This document shows, piece by piece, positions 1 through 6,887 of a stretch of 23,073 nucleotides of DNA. The notes beneath the pieces were generated by a model. That model searched no databases and was not told where the DNA came from. It saw only the letters and a list, made by a program, of their open reading frames with translations. Position numbers and translations under genes: made by a program. Location: the NCBI GenBank assembly GCA_948688495.1, contig CAPQSW010000027.1:18230-41302 (forward strand), written 5' to 3'. The first letter of the stretch is position 1; every line of letters starts with the position of its first letter. Source of the DNA: an uncultured Lachnospiraceae bacterium (GTDB lineage Bacteria > Bacillota > Clostridia > Lachnospirales > Lachnospiraceae).

Positions 1-270
1 CATTTCCGGCGTCCTGCTGTCCGAAGCAAACCTGGCAATATCCATGTTGTTCCCATTCGCCGAATATTTGACAACTGGAACGGCTGTTTCACCTATCTGC
101 AACGTATACTTGCCGGATACTTCATCGCCGGGCGTGCTCTCATAGTTGTGGACCGTTGCCGGCTGTGCTCTGTCTGCGTTCTCAGCAAAAACTGTTGCCG
201 GCAGCATAGTGGCCGCCATAAAAAGACTCATTGCAAGAGCAACCGTACGTTTCAACCACCTAGTCTTCAT
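1..270 (-). CDS. Secreted protein, N-terminal part only
   Basis: An open frame starts at the ATG at 270-268 and stays open to the window edge, so only the first 90 codons are visible. The ATG is preceded by GAGGAGGAAAG, a very strong ribosome binding site. The N-terminus is a textbook signal peptide: a basic start (MKTRWLKR), a hydrophobic core around residues 9-20 and a signal peptidase site after TVFA near residue 29. The following residues are hydrophilic and Thr/Ser/Gly-rich, as in extracellular enzymes or surface proteins of Firmicutes. I do not recognise the family and the catalytic part lies outside the window. The gene has its own promoter at 383-391. Confidence 0.8.
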   Translation of the reverse strand, partial: MKTRWLKRTVALAMSLFMAATMLPATVFAENADRAQPATVHNYESTPGDEVSGKYTLQIGETAVPVVKYSANGNNMDIARFASDSRTPEM

Positions 271-382
271 AATCTTTCCTCCTCGCTTTTACCATCCTTT
301 GAGGGTGGATATAATTACTGAGACAGAAGATTCCCTCTTGTTTTGAAAGATTTATTCTGCCCACATCCCTTTAACTGACTAA

Positions 383-391
383 ATTATAACA
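383..391 (-). promoter_or_regulatory. Extended -10 promoter for the secreted protein gene
   Basis: On the minus strand the sequence TGTTATAAT (391 down to 383) is a consensus extended -10 element. No convincing -35 box lies 16-18 bases upstream, which is usual for extended -10 promoters. Transcription would start near 376, giving a leader of about 105 bases before the ATG at 270. Base-pattern prediction only. Confidence 0.5.
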
Positions 392-530
392 GACGACACA
401 GAAAAATTGTTTTCAAAAATGATAAAAAAGTTGACGATTTCGCTCATTAAATATGGAAGTCATATGCTTATCTTTTCGCATTCTGATAGAAACCTTCACA
501 TTCCTTCCAGCTTCGCTTGGTCCTTCCTTA

Positions 531-556
531 AGACATATGGTCCCTCCCTAGGTCAT
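531..556 (-). repeat. Possible degenerate copy of the gene-3'-end repeat
   Basis: Read on the minus strand, the proB end runs TGACCTAGGGAGGGACC, matching 16 of 17 bases of the start of the repeat that overlaps the rnfB stop codon. The rest of the unit is not well conserved here, so this is either a decayed copy or a short chance match. Confidence 0.35.
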
Positions 557-1405
557 ACTTTCCTCAATGAAGTCCGCGATATAGAAATCTTCGTCATAAT
601 GTTCTTTAAACAAAGTCCCAACAAAATTACCCCCGAATATCCTGTGCAGTATCCCAATATCTTCTCCATTTGCAATTATCATATCTGCACCGGAACGTGT
701 GGCAATTTTCGCCGCAATTAATTTTGTCTCCATGCCTCCGGTTCCGATATCGCTTCCCGTCGTACCTTTTGCCATAGAAAGAATGTTTTCATCCAGATTT
801 TCTACCACGCGAATCAATTTGGCATCTTTATTTTCGCGCGGATCATCGGTAAACAGTCCATCAATATCCGAAAGAAGAATCAGCAGATCTGCGCCCGCCA
901 ATGCCGCGACAATCGCAGACAAACTGTCATTATCTCCGAAACGCATTTCATACGTGGAGACGGTATCATTTTCATTCACAATGGGGATTACACCCAGGCG
1001 AAATAATTCCTCAAATGTATTCTGTGCATTTTTGCGCGAAACGTTATCCAGCATCGTTCCTTTCGTCATCAATACCTGTCCCACTGTCTGATGATACTCC
1101 GCAAACATTTTCTGATAGGTCATCATGAGCCTTGCCTGTCCAACCGCAGCACACGCCTGTTTCGTAGAAATGTCGGAAGGGCGCTCCTGAAATCCCATAA
1201 CCTGGCGTCCCACAGCAATCGCTCCAGAACTCACCAGACATACGTCAATGCCCTGATTGCGGATATCACAAAGCTCCCGTACCAGCTTCTCCAGTTTTGT
1301 AAAATTTAGTTTTCCCGTTTCCTCATGATGGATGGAGGAGGAACCAATCTTTACAACTACCCTCTTTTTCTTCTGAAAATAATTCTTTGTCTCCATAATT
1401 TTCAT
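548..1405 (-). CDS. proB: Glutamate 5-kinase, short form without PUA domain
   Basis: Predicted to phosphorylate L-glutamate to glutamyl 5-phosphate, the first step of proline synthesis, in the cytoplasm. The 285-aa product is a single amino-acid-kinase domain: VVKIGSSSI near residue 17 (nucleotide binding), VSSGAIAVG (glutamate site), IPIVNENDTVS and FGDNDSLSAIVAALAGA, and a GGMETKLIAAK segment near the end. Many ProB proteins are about 370 aa with a C-terminal PUA domain; this one stops after the kinase domain, as in many Firmicutes. The ATG at 1405 follows AGGAAG; a second ATG nine bases later is less well placed. No proA or proC is next to it. The last two codons and the TAG stop lie in a sequence resembling the repeat after rnfB and pckA. 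Confidence 0.93.
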   Translation of the reverse strand: MKIMETKNYFQKKKRVVVKIGSSSIHHEETGKLNFTKLEKLVRELCDIRNQGIDVCLVSSGAIAVGRQVMGFQERPSDISTKQACAAVGQARLMMTYQKMFAEYHQTVGQVLMTKGTMLDNVSRKNAQNTFEELFRLGVIPIVNENDTVSTYEMRFGDNDSLSAIVAALAGADLLILLSDIDGLFTDDPRENKDAKLIRVVENLDENILSMAKGTTGSDIGTGGMETKLIAAKIATRSGADMIIANGEDIGILHRIFGGNFVGTLFKEHYDEDFYIADFIEESMT

Positions 1406-1419
1406 TCCTGCTTCCTATA

Positions 1420-1425
1420 ATTATA
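1420..1425 (-). promoter_or_regulatory. Candidate -10 box upstream of proB
   Basis: A perfect TATAAT (minus strand, 1425 to 1420) lies 15 bases upstream of the proB start codon. No good -35 box is visible, and the resulting leader would be very short, so proB may instead be read through from the gene upstream (57-bp gap). Confidence 0.3.
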
Positions 1426-1462
1426 TATCATTTACCTGTTTTGGACTTTTAAATTAAAACGG

Positions 1463-2779
1463 CTATTGTTTTCTTATCTTTGCACTTGGATAAATCAGAT
1501 CCATCCGTTCATCCGGAAACCGTTCATCCATCCACCGCTCCAGCCCATTGTCTGGCTTCTGTCCCAAGGCCCGTTCACTATAACGGCTCAGGGCAAGTCC
1601 TGAGAGCAATACATTTCCTATCATAAAAATGAGTGCCAGACAGGTAAGCCAGTTTCCAATTTTCCTAGGCACCTTTTCAATCCAACTTGACACATGTGGA
1701 TAGAGAATTTTCATCCATACCAGCGCCGCAATCCCCCAGAAAAAACAGAACAGCAAATTGATACGTCCCCCGAGATTAAATGGTATTTTACTGTAATCCC
1801 AGAATACTGTGCCGAATGCCAGTTCCGTAAACACACTGCATATATATTCATATGCGCCGCCTAATAACGTCCCGGCAAAAAAAATATACCTGTCCTCCCA
1901 GTTTCGGTAGCGATATAATAAAATTGTTATGCCTGCCACACCAAGCCCCCATACCAAGCTGAAAGTACCGTAAACCACGCTGCTGCGGCTCATCCATCTC
2001 CCCATGGAAAACCGGCAGAAAACTGTCTCTGTCAAGTCACCCAGAAATGCGCCCAGCATAAAGATCCAGAATATTTTGCAGAATCCACAGCCATAGGCAA
2101 ATACTGTTTTTTTGTAAATCTGTTCTGATTCCTCTGCCTCAGGCTCTTTCAGACTTGGAAACGCCCGATTTACCCTTCTGTGTACCAGCTTTACAATGAA
2201 TCCTTCCAGAGATTTCGATGCCTGTGTGAAACCATCGGCAATTTCCTGAAATGCTGGGTTTTGGTTTTTAATTTTAAGCAGCACCACAGTCGTTGTCACT
2301 GTATCTGCTGCAAGGACAATCACCAGAATAATCAAAAGAATCACACCAGGAAGTCTCGGAAAGGTGTGGATTACCATATAGAAAAATGGATTTATAAATT
2401 TGATTACGACAAGTCCAAGCGCTCCCCAGGCAAGGGATGCCGTAACACAGATATAGCCTCCCGCCTGAAATTTTTTCTCAGAATAATTCCAAAGGCGCAG
2501 ATGGAACATTTTCTCTAATGCCAGACCGGTCAGTAATTCTATCACAGTTCCCACGATTGTACATCCAAGAAACAAATAAAACCAGTTCTCTTTCAAAGAC
2601 TCCATAAACACCAGCATAAACACCATGGAGAACCCATAAACCGGACACAGAATACCATTTAAGAAACCGCGGTTTACAAATTTTTTTCTTCCTACCGCCG
2701 CATAAATTACCTCCAGGCACCAGCCCAGAAAACTATATATAAAAAACATCCACAACTGTTCATATCCAGTGTATTGCAT
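1463..2779 (-). CDS. CmpB-like duplicated membrane protein (putative ABC transporter type IV family)
   Basis: A 438-aa integral membrane protein with about ten hydrophobic segments. It contains two copies of the domain annotated in databases as putative ABC-transporter type IV (CmpB-like). The first, residues about 8-160, begins with FIYSFLGWCLEVIYAA followed by NRGFLNGILCPVYGF. The second, residues about 230-385, begins with FWIFMLGAFLGDLTETVFC followed by SSVVYGTFSLVWG. The short cytoplasmic linker (about 180-225) is charged. Typical single-domain members are about half this length, so this is a tandem fusion. No partner ATPase is adjacent, and the substrate and even the transport role are unproven. 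The ATG at 2779 follows AAAGGAG. A strong terminator ends only about 18 bases upstream. Confidence 0.8.
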   Translation of the reverse strand: MQYTGYEQLWMFFIYSFLGWCLEVIYAAVGRKKFVNRGFLNGILCPVYGFSMVFMLVFMESLKENWFYLFLGCTIVGTVIELLTGLALEKMFHLRLWNYSEKKFQAGGYICVTASLAWGALGLVVIKFINPFFYMVIHTFPRLPGVILLIILVIVLAADTVTTTVVLLKIKNQNPAFQEIADGFTQASKSLEGFIVKLVHRRVNRAFPSLKEPEAEESEQIYKKTVFAYGCGFCKIFWIFMLGAFLGDLTETVFCRFSMGRWMSRSSVVYGTFSLVWGLGVAGITILLYRYRNWEDRYIFFAGTLLGGAYEYICSVFTELAFGTVFWDYSKIPFNLGGRINLLFCFFWGIAALVWMKILYPHVSSWIEKVPRKIGNWLTCLALIFMIGNVLLSGLALSRYSERALGQKPDNGLERWMDERFPDERMDLIYPSAKIRKQ

Positions 2780-2796
2780 CTTCTGTCTCCTTTATT

Positions 2797-2845
2797 ACAA
2801 AAAGGAAGCGGAAAGTGCCATGCGAAAAGCACTTTCCACTTCCTT
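2797..2845 (-). terminator. Intrinsic terminator of the rnf operon
   Basis: Arms 2802-2818 and 2829-2845 pair over 17 bp (one G-U wobble in the minus-strand RNA) with a 10-base loop. On the minus strand the stem runs directly into a TTTTTG tract. It lies downstream of rnfB and the two repeat copies, and just before the ribosome binding site of the next gene, so it could also act as an attenuator for that gene. Confidence 0.88.
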
Positions 2846-2858
2846 AATTTCATATCAT

Positions 2859-2924
2859 TATACTTTTTAGGCTGTTCCAGGAGACCTAAGGCATCCTCCC
2901 GCAAGCGGGTCCCTCCTTAGGTCA
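2859..2924 (-). repeat. 66-bp hairpin repeat, copy 1
   Basis: The unit differs from copy 2 at a single base (2872 C versus 2938 T) and abuts it with no spacer. It contains a 9-bp outer stem (GACCTAAGG at 2883-2891 with CCTTAGGTC at 2915-2923) enclosing a short GC-rich inner hairpin (CCCG/CGGG). There is no U-tract, so it is not a standard terminator. Confidence 0.9.
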
Positions 2925-2990
2925 TATACTTTTTAGGTTGTTCCAGGAGACCTAAGGCATCCTCCCGCAAGCGGGTCCCTCCTTAGGTCA
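2925..2990 (-). repeat. 66-bp hairpin repeat, copy 2, overlapping the rnfB stop codon
   Basis: Head-to-tail second copy, 65 of 66 bases identical to copy 1. Read on the coding strand, the unit begins with the TGA stop of rnfB and continues CCTAAGGAGGGACCCG. A related unit follows pckA at 17531-17580. Confidence 0.9.
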
Positions 2991-3785
2991 AACTTTGGTA
3001 ATAATCTTTTTCGGACATTTCTCAGCGCATGTACCGCATCCGGTACATTTCTCATAATCAATATGCGCAATATTATCTGTAACCGTAATCGCGCCTTCCG
3101 GACAGTTCTTCTCACAGAGATGGCAGCCGATGCATCCAACAGAACATGCTGCCATTACATCCTTGCCTTTATCCTTGGAACTGCACTGTACCTTATTCTT
3201 CGCATCATAGGGAACAAACTCAATTAAATTCTTCGGGCATGCGGCGATACATTTTCCGCAGGCTTTACAGGCATCCTTATCTACAACGGCAATGCCGTTC
3301 ACAATATGTACTGCATCAAATGGACAAGCCTTTACACAGCTTCCATAACCGAGACAGCCATAATTACAGCCCTTTGGTCCTCCGTTTGGAATAAATGCCA
3401 TGGATGCACAGTCTTCCACACCTGTATATTTGTAATCCTGCTTTGCCGCCTCACAGTCTCCGGCACATTTGACAAACGCAGCTTTTCTTACGCCTTCCTC
3501 AGCAGCAACACCCATAATCTCGCCAATCTGTGCCGCTATGGGAGCCCCGCCTACAGGACACTGATTCACCGGGGCTTCCCCCTTTACGATTGCTGCCGCA
3601 AGACCAGAACATCCGGCATATCCGCAGCCGCCGCAGTTATTTCCTGGAAGAACGCCTGTAATCGCTTCTTCCCTCTCATCTACCTCTACTTTGAATTTTT
3701 CCCCGAAAATCCCAAGGAAAAAGCCAAGCAGAATACCGGTTCCACCCACTACCAGGGCGGCAATGATAATTGCTCCTATATTCAT
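2988..3785 (-). CDS. rnfB: Rnf complex subunit RnfB, polyferredoxin
   Basis: Cytoplasmic iron-sulfur subunit of the ion-translocating ferredoxin:NAD+ oxidoreductase, thought to accept electrons from ferredoxin. The product is 265 aa. A single N-terminal membrane anchor covers residues about 4-27. A four-cysteine CGGCGYAGC motif follows (C51, C54, C59, with C76), then a series of ferredoxin-type clusters: around C140-C154, CKACGKCIAACP (173-183), CSVGCIGCHLCEKNCP (214-229) and CTGCGTCAEKCP (247-258). The ATG at 3785 is chosen because AGGAGG lies eight bases upstream and the protein then begins at the anchor; the frame is open further upstream to 3938, but that part is hairpin-rich intergenic sequence. 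It is the last gene of the operon, separated from rnfA by an unusual 203-bp gap. Its stop codon is inside a tandem repeat. Confidence 0.95.
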   Translation of the reverse strand: MNIGAIIIAALVVGGTGILLGFFLGIFGEKFKVEVDEREEAITGVLPGNNCGGCGYAGCSGLAAAIVKGEAPVNQCPVGGAPIAAQIGEIMGVAAEEGVRKAAFVKCAGDCEAAKQDYKYTGVEDCASMAFIPNGGPKGCNYGCLGYGSCVKACPFDAVHIVNGIAVVDKDACKACGKCIAACPKNLIEFVPYDAKNKVQCSSKDKGKDVMAACSVGCIGCHLCEKNCPEGAITVTDNIAHIDYEKCTGCGTCAEKCPKKIITKV

Positions 3786-3853
3786 GTTTATTTCCTCCTT
3801 CATTTTTAACAGTTCAGACGCGCCATTCGCAAAGGCAACTACGTTGCTTTCCC

Positions 3854-3886
3854 ATAAAAGGCATAAGGCTCCCTCATGCCTTTTAT
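3854..3886 (-). other. Hairpin in the rnfA-rnfB gap (possible internal terminator)
   Basis: Arms 3854-3864 and 3876-3886 form a perfect 11-bp stem (ATAAAAGGCAT / ATGCCTTTTAT) with an 11-base loop. On the operon strand the 3' arm carries four U residues. It could weaken transcription into rnfB or protect mRNA ends; the sequence does not decide. Confidence 0.6.
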
Positions 3887-3914
3887 TAACTTTGCTCATA
3901 AAAAGGCGCTCCGT

Positions 3915-3975
3915 CCATCCTCCATCTAATGTGCTCATTCATGTAAACATGATTTGCCCATTAGATAGAGGATGG
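3915..3975 (-). other. Long inverted repeat in the rnfA-rnfB gap
   Basis: Arms 3915-3931 and 3959-3975 match over 17 bases with one mismatch (a G-U pair in the operon RNA). The loop of 27 bases contains a smaller CATG/CATG inverted repeat. A run of five T follows about ten bases later on the operon strand. It lies 13 bases after the rnfA stop codon. Confidence 0.75.
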
Positions 3976-3988
3976 CTGAACTGTAAAA

Positions 3989-4564
3989 CTATATCATTCC
4001 TGAGAATCCCATAAAAGCGATTGACATTAAACTAGCTGTAATTAACACAATGGCTGTCCCCTGAAAACGTTTCGGAATATCATTATGCTCAATTTTCTCA
4101 CGAAGACCTGCCATAATTACAATCGCAATGAAAAATCCTACGGAAGTTGCTATTCCATTTACAACACCCTGTAACAGATTATATCCTTTCGTCACGTTAT
4201 TCAGTGCAACACCCAATACGGCACAGTTCGTGGTAATCAATGGAAGAAACACACCCAAAGATTCATACAATGGAGGCATCATCTTCTTTAGGAACATCTC
4301 TACAAACTGTACCAGTGATGCAATTACAAGGATAAATACAATTGTCTGTAAATACTCCACATGGAATGGCGCCAGAATAAAATCATAAATCAGTCCAGTA
4401 ACCAGGGACGCCAGCGTGATGACAAAGATAACCGCACCTCCCATTCCGGCTGCGGTCTCCGTTTTCTTGGAAACACCCAAAAATGGACAAATGCCAAGGA
4501 ATTGGCTTAATACTACATTATTTACAATGGCAGAGCCGATTGCAATCAACAATAATTCTTTCAT
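3989..4564 (-). CDS. rnfA: Rnf complex membrane subunit RnfA
   Basis: A 191-aa protein with six hydrophobic helices. It pairs with its paralogue RnfE in the membrane to carry electrons and, by current models, help translocate Na+ or H+. Conserved cysteines in SQFLGICPFLG (C26) and TTNCAVLG (C114) match those described as ligands of a membrane-embedded [2Fe-2S] cluster shared between RnfA and RnfE. The start at 4564 follows AGGAGG, and the gene begins 12 bases after the rnfE stop codon, consistent with one transcript. Length and topology are normal for the family. Confidence 0.95.
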   Translation of the reverse strand: MKELLLIAIGSAIVNNVVLSQFLGICPFLGVSKKTETAAGMGGAVIFVITLASLVTGLIYDFILAPFHVEYLQTIVFILVIASLVQFVEMFLKKMMPPLYESLGVFLPLITTNCAVLGVALNNVTKGYNLLQGVVNGIATSVGFFIAIVIMAGLREKIEHNDIPKRFQGTAIVLITASLMSIAFMGFSGMI

Positions 4565-4576
4565 CTATTCTGCCTC

Positions 4577-5254
4577 CTATTCTTCCGACTTTTTCTCAGA
4601 CTTGCCTAATTTCCCAGTACACATTGCGGACTGCGTGCAGCTTGAGCAATCTCCGGTAAGGCATCCTGAAGGAGCTGCCAGAGGCTTGCCTTTCTTTTCC
4701 ATCTTATCTCGTACTACATTCATGCCGGCAACTAAAAATGCAAGTACCAAGAATGCTCCCGGTGCCATGATAAACACAGTAATTCCCAAGGAAGCCCCCA
4801 AAATCTGACGGATCAGACCAATGCAGGTAAGACCGATGGTAAAACCAAGTCCCATACCAAGACCATCAAAAACAGATGGCAGAATAGGATTCTTAGATGC
4901 ATAACTCTCCGCCCTTCCTAAAATAATACAGTTTACAACGATCAGAGGAATATATACGCCCAATGATGCAGAAAGTGAAGGAGTATATGCCTGCATGACA
5001 AACTGAACAATCGTAACGAGAGATGCTACTACCACGATAAACGCAGGCATACGAACACCATTCGGAATCACCTTACGGAACATAGAAATTAACAGGTTAG
5101 ACATTACAAGTACCACAGTTGTGGAAAGTCCCATGCCGATGCCGTTGATTGCAGAAGAAGTTACCGCCAGTGTGGGACACATGCCCAGCATCAGCACAAA
5201 GGTTGGATTTTCTTTGATAATACCATTATACAAACGTTCTACATATTTATTCAT
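4577..5254 (-). CDS. rnfE: Rnf complex membrane subunit RnfE, with cysteine-rich tail
   Basis: A 225-aa membrane protein with six predicted helices, paralogous to RnfA. The cysteines in LMLGMCPTLA (C26) and VVNCIILGR (C109) match those thought to share a [2Fe-2S] cluster with RnfA. After the last helix comes a hydrophilic tail from about residue 184 containing four cysteines, C198, C203, C206 and C212, spaced CX4CX2CX5C, then a charged KLGKSEKKSEE end. The tail is longer than the RnfE core needs and could bind metal, but this is inference. Start at 5254 follows GGGAGG; the gene starts two bases after the rnfG stop codon. Confidence 0.94.
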   Translation of the reverse strand: MNKYVERLYNGIIKENPTFVLMLGMCPTLAVTSSAINGIGMGLSTTVVLVMSNLLISMFRKVIPNGVRMPAFIVVVASLVTIVQFVMQAYTPSLSASLGVYIPLIVVNCIILGRAESYASKNPILPSVFDGLGMGLGFTIGLTCIGLIRQILGASLGITVFIMAPGAFLVLAFLVAGMNVVRDKMEKKGKPLAAPSGCLTGDCSSCTQSAMCTGKLGKSEKKSEE

Positions 5255-5256
5255 AT

Positions 5257-5868
5257 TTAGTTACCTCCCTGCAAAGCTTCTCTGAAATACAACAGACATG
5301 CATTGACGCCATTCGTAACTGCCCTGGAGGAAATCGTAGCCCCTGTCACTGCCTGAATTTCATTGTCTGCTGACGGAGCAGTTTTCACCACGCTGTAAGT
5401 CTCCTCTGACTTGCCTTGGAATTGAGAATAAAACGGTTCTTCCTGAACAAGCACGCCAAGCCCCGGCGTCTCGCTGATTGCCGTGATGGAATATCCATTT
5501 AAAGTTCCATCATTCTGAATACCTACAGAAAAAGAAATATCTGCCTGGCTTCCCTCATGGGACGTAACATTGATTACATATCCTATTACATTGCCGGATG
5601 CATCCACTGCCTTATTCACGGCTGTAATCTCATCATTTGGAAATTCGCTTGCTGCAATAATTTCCGCTGCTTTTTCCGCACTAAAATCTGTATCTTCTTC
5701 AAAAGAAGCCGCATCTGTAAATACTACTTTGTACGCTTCATCTAAGGCTGCTTTTTCTGCTGCCGCAATCGGCTCTTTGGTTATCTCATAAACCGCCCCC
5801 AGCAGAAATCCCAATACCAGTGTAAAGGCGGTTAAAATTAACGCATCATGTACAATCTTCTTATTCAT
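5257..5868 (-). CDS. rnfG: Rnf complex flavoprotein subunit RnfG
   Basis: A 203-aa subunit with one N-terminal membrane helix (residues about 9-27) and an extracytoplasmic FMN-binding domain. The covalent flavin site is the TGAT motif at 175-178, inside AVTGATISSRAVTNGV, with Thr178 as the expected FMN attachment residue. Start chosen at 5868, where AGGAGG lies eight bases upstream and the protein begins MNKKIVHDAL before the helix; the longer frame to 5919 overlaps rnfD further without a ribosome binding site. The start overlaps the rnfD stop by eight bases, suggesting translational coupling. Confidence 0.94.
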   Translation of the reverse strand: MNKKIVHDALILTAFTLVLGFLLGAVYEITKEPIAAAEKAALDEAYKVVFTDAASFEEDTDFSAEKAAEIIAASEFPNDEITAVNKAVDASGNVIGYVINVTSHEGSQADISFSVGIQNDGTLNGYSITAISETPGLGVLVQEEPFYSQFQGKSEETYSVVKTAPSADNEIQAVTGATISSRAVTNGVNACLLYFREALQGGN

Positions 5869-6799
5869 GCCGAACCTCCTTTTTCTGACCAAATGCCCTT
5901 GGAATTGTAAACTTCTCAATAATCGGCACCAGCAGGTTTCCTAAGATTATTGCAAAGGATACACCTTCTGCATTGGCACCAAAAATACGGAAAAGTCCGG
6001 TAAGGATTCCTAACAGAATTCCAAATACTATCTTACCCATTGGGGTAATCGGCGAAGTTACATAATCGGTCGCCATAAAAAATGCGCCCAGCATCAGACC
6101 GCCGCCGCAAAGCTGTGCAGTCAGGTAATTGCCATCAAATCCATGTCCTCCAAACAGAAGAATAAAAACTGCAAAGGAAATGATATAACTTGCTGGAATC
6201 CTTAAATCAATGACACCAAGCAAAATCAGGAGGATCGCCCCGATTAAAATGGCAACCACACTGGTCTCACCGATTGTTCCTGCTGTAGTTCCAAGAAACA
6301 TTTTCATGGTATCTACAGTCTCACCGCTTTTTAATAATGCCAGAGGCGTTGCCCCGGTAGCCCCGTCATAAGTAAAACTCGTCATGGTTCCTGCAAACGA
6401 TACAAGAAGGAAACATCTTGCCCCCAACGCAGGATTCATAAAATTCTGTCCCAGACCGCCGAACAGCATCTTGACAATTACAATTGCAAACACACTGCCC
6501 AGGACTGCCTGCCATATGGGCAGTGTATGAGGCAGGTTAAGTGCCAGTAACAAACCGGTTACCACTGCACTGAAATCATTGATCGTACTCTTTTTATGTA
6601 TCAGCTTCTCGAAAACCCATTCAGAAGCCACACAGACTGCAACACATACCAGAATCAGCAAAAGTGCACGTATTCCGAAATTGATAACGCCAAACACAGT
6701 CGCCGGCAGCAATGCGATAACCACATAAAGCATAATCCTGGCGGATGTATCCTTATCACGGACATGTGATGATGATGATACATTATATAAATCACTCAC
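5861..6799 (-). CDS. rnfD: Rnf complex membrane flavoprotein subunit RnfD
   Basis: A 312-aa polytopic membrane protein of the NqrB/RnfD family. The FMN attachment motif is seen as GATGATPLALL, with Thr151 the likely phosphoester-linked residue. Conserved family segments include GGLGQNFMNPALGARCF (about 114-130) and FFMATDYVTSPITP near residue 240. The start codon is GTG at 6799, preceded by AGAGGTG; no in-frame ATG with a better site is present. An 88-bp gap follows rnfC and the 3' end overlaps rnfG by eight bases. Confidence 0.94.
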   Translation of the reverse strand: MSDLYNVSSSSHVRDKDTSARIMLYVVIALLPATVFGVINFGIRALLLILVCVAVCVASEWVFEKLIHKKSTINDFSAVVTGLLLALNLPHTLPIWQAVLGSVFAIVIVKMLFGGLGQNFMNPALGARCFLLVSFAGTMTSFTYDGATGATPLALLKSGETVDTMKMFLGTTAGTIGETSVVAILIGAILLILLGVIDLRIPASYIISFAVFILLFGGHGFDGNYLTAQLCGGGLMLGAFFMATDYVTSPITPMGKIVFGILLGILTGLFRIFGANAEGVSFAIILGNLLVPIIEKFTIPRAFGQKKEVRHE

Positions 6800-6887
6800 A
6801 ATAAGACACCTCTTTCTCTCTCTATTCCCATTGGTTAAGACTCCAGACAGAGCCCGCCTTTATGGGTATTTCAATTCATTTTTGATT

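Noticed and set aside
3786..3938. N-terminal extension of RnfB to the in-frame ATG at 3938
   Set aside because: It would cover the hairpin-rich gap, has no binding site, and puts about 50 non-family residues before the membrane anchor; the ATG at 3785 has AGGAGG.
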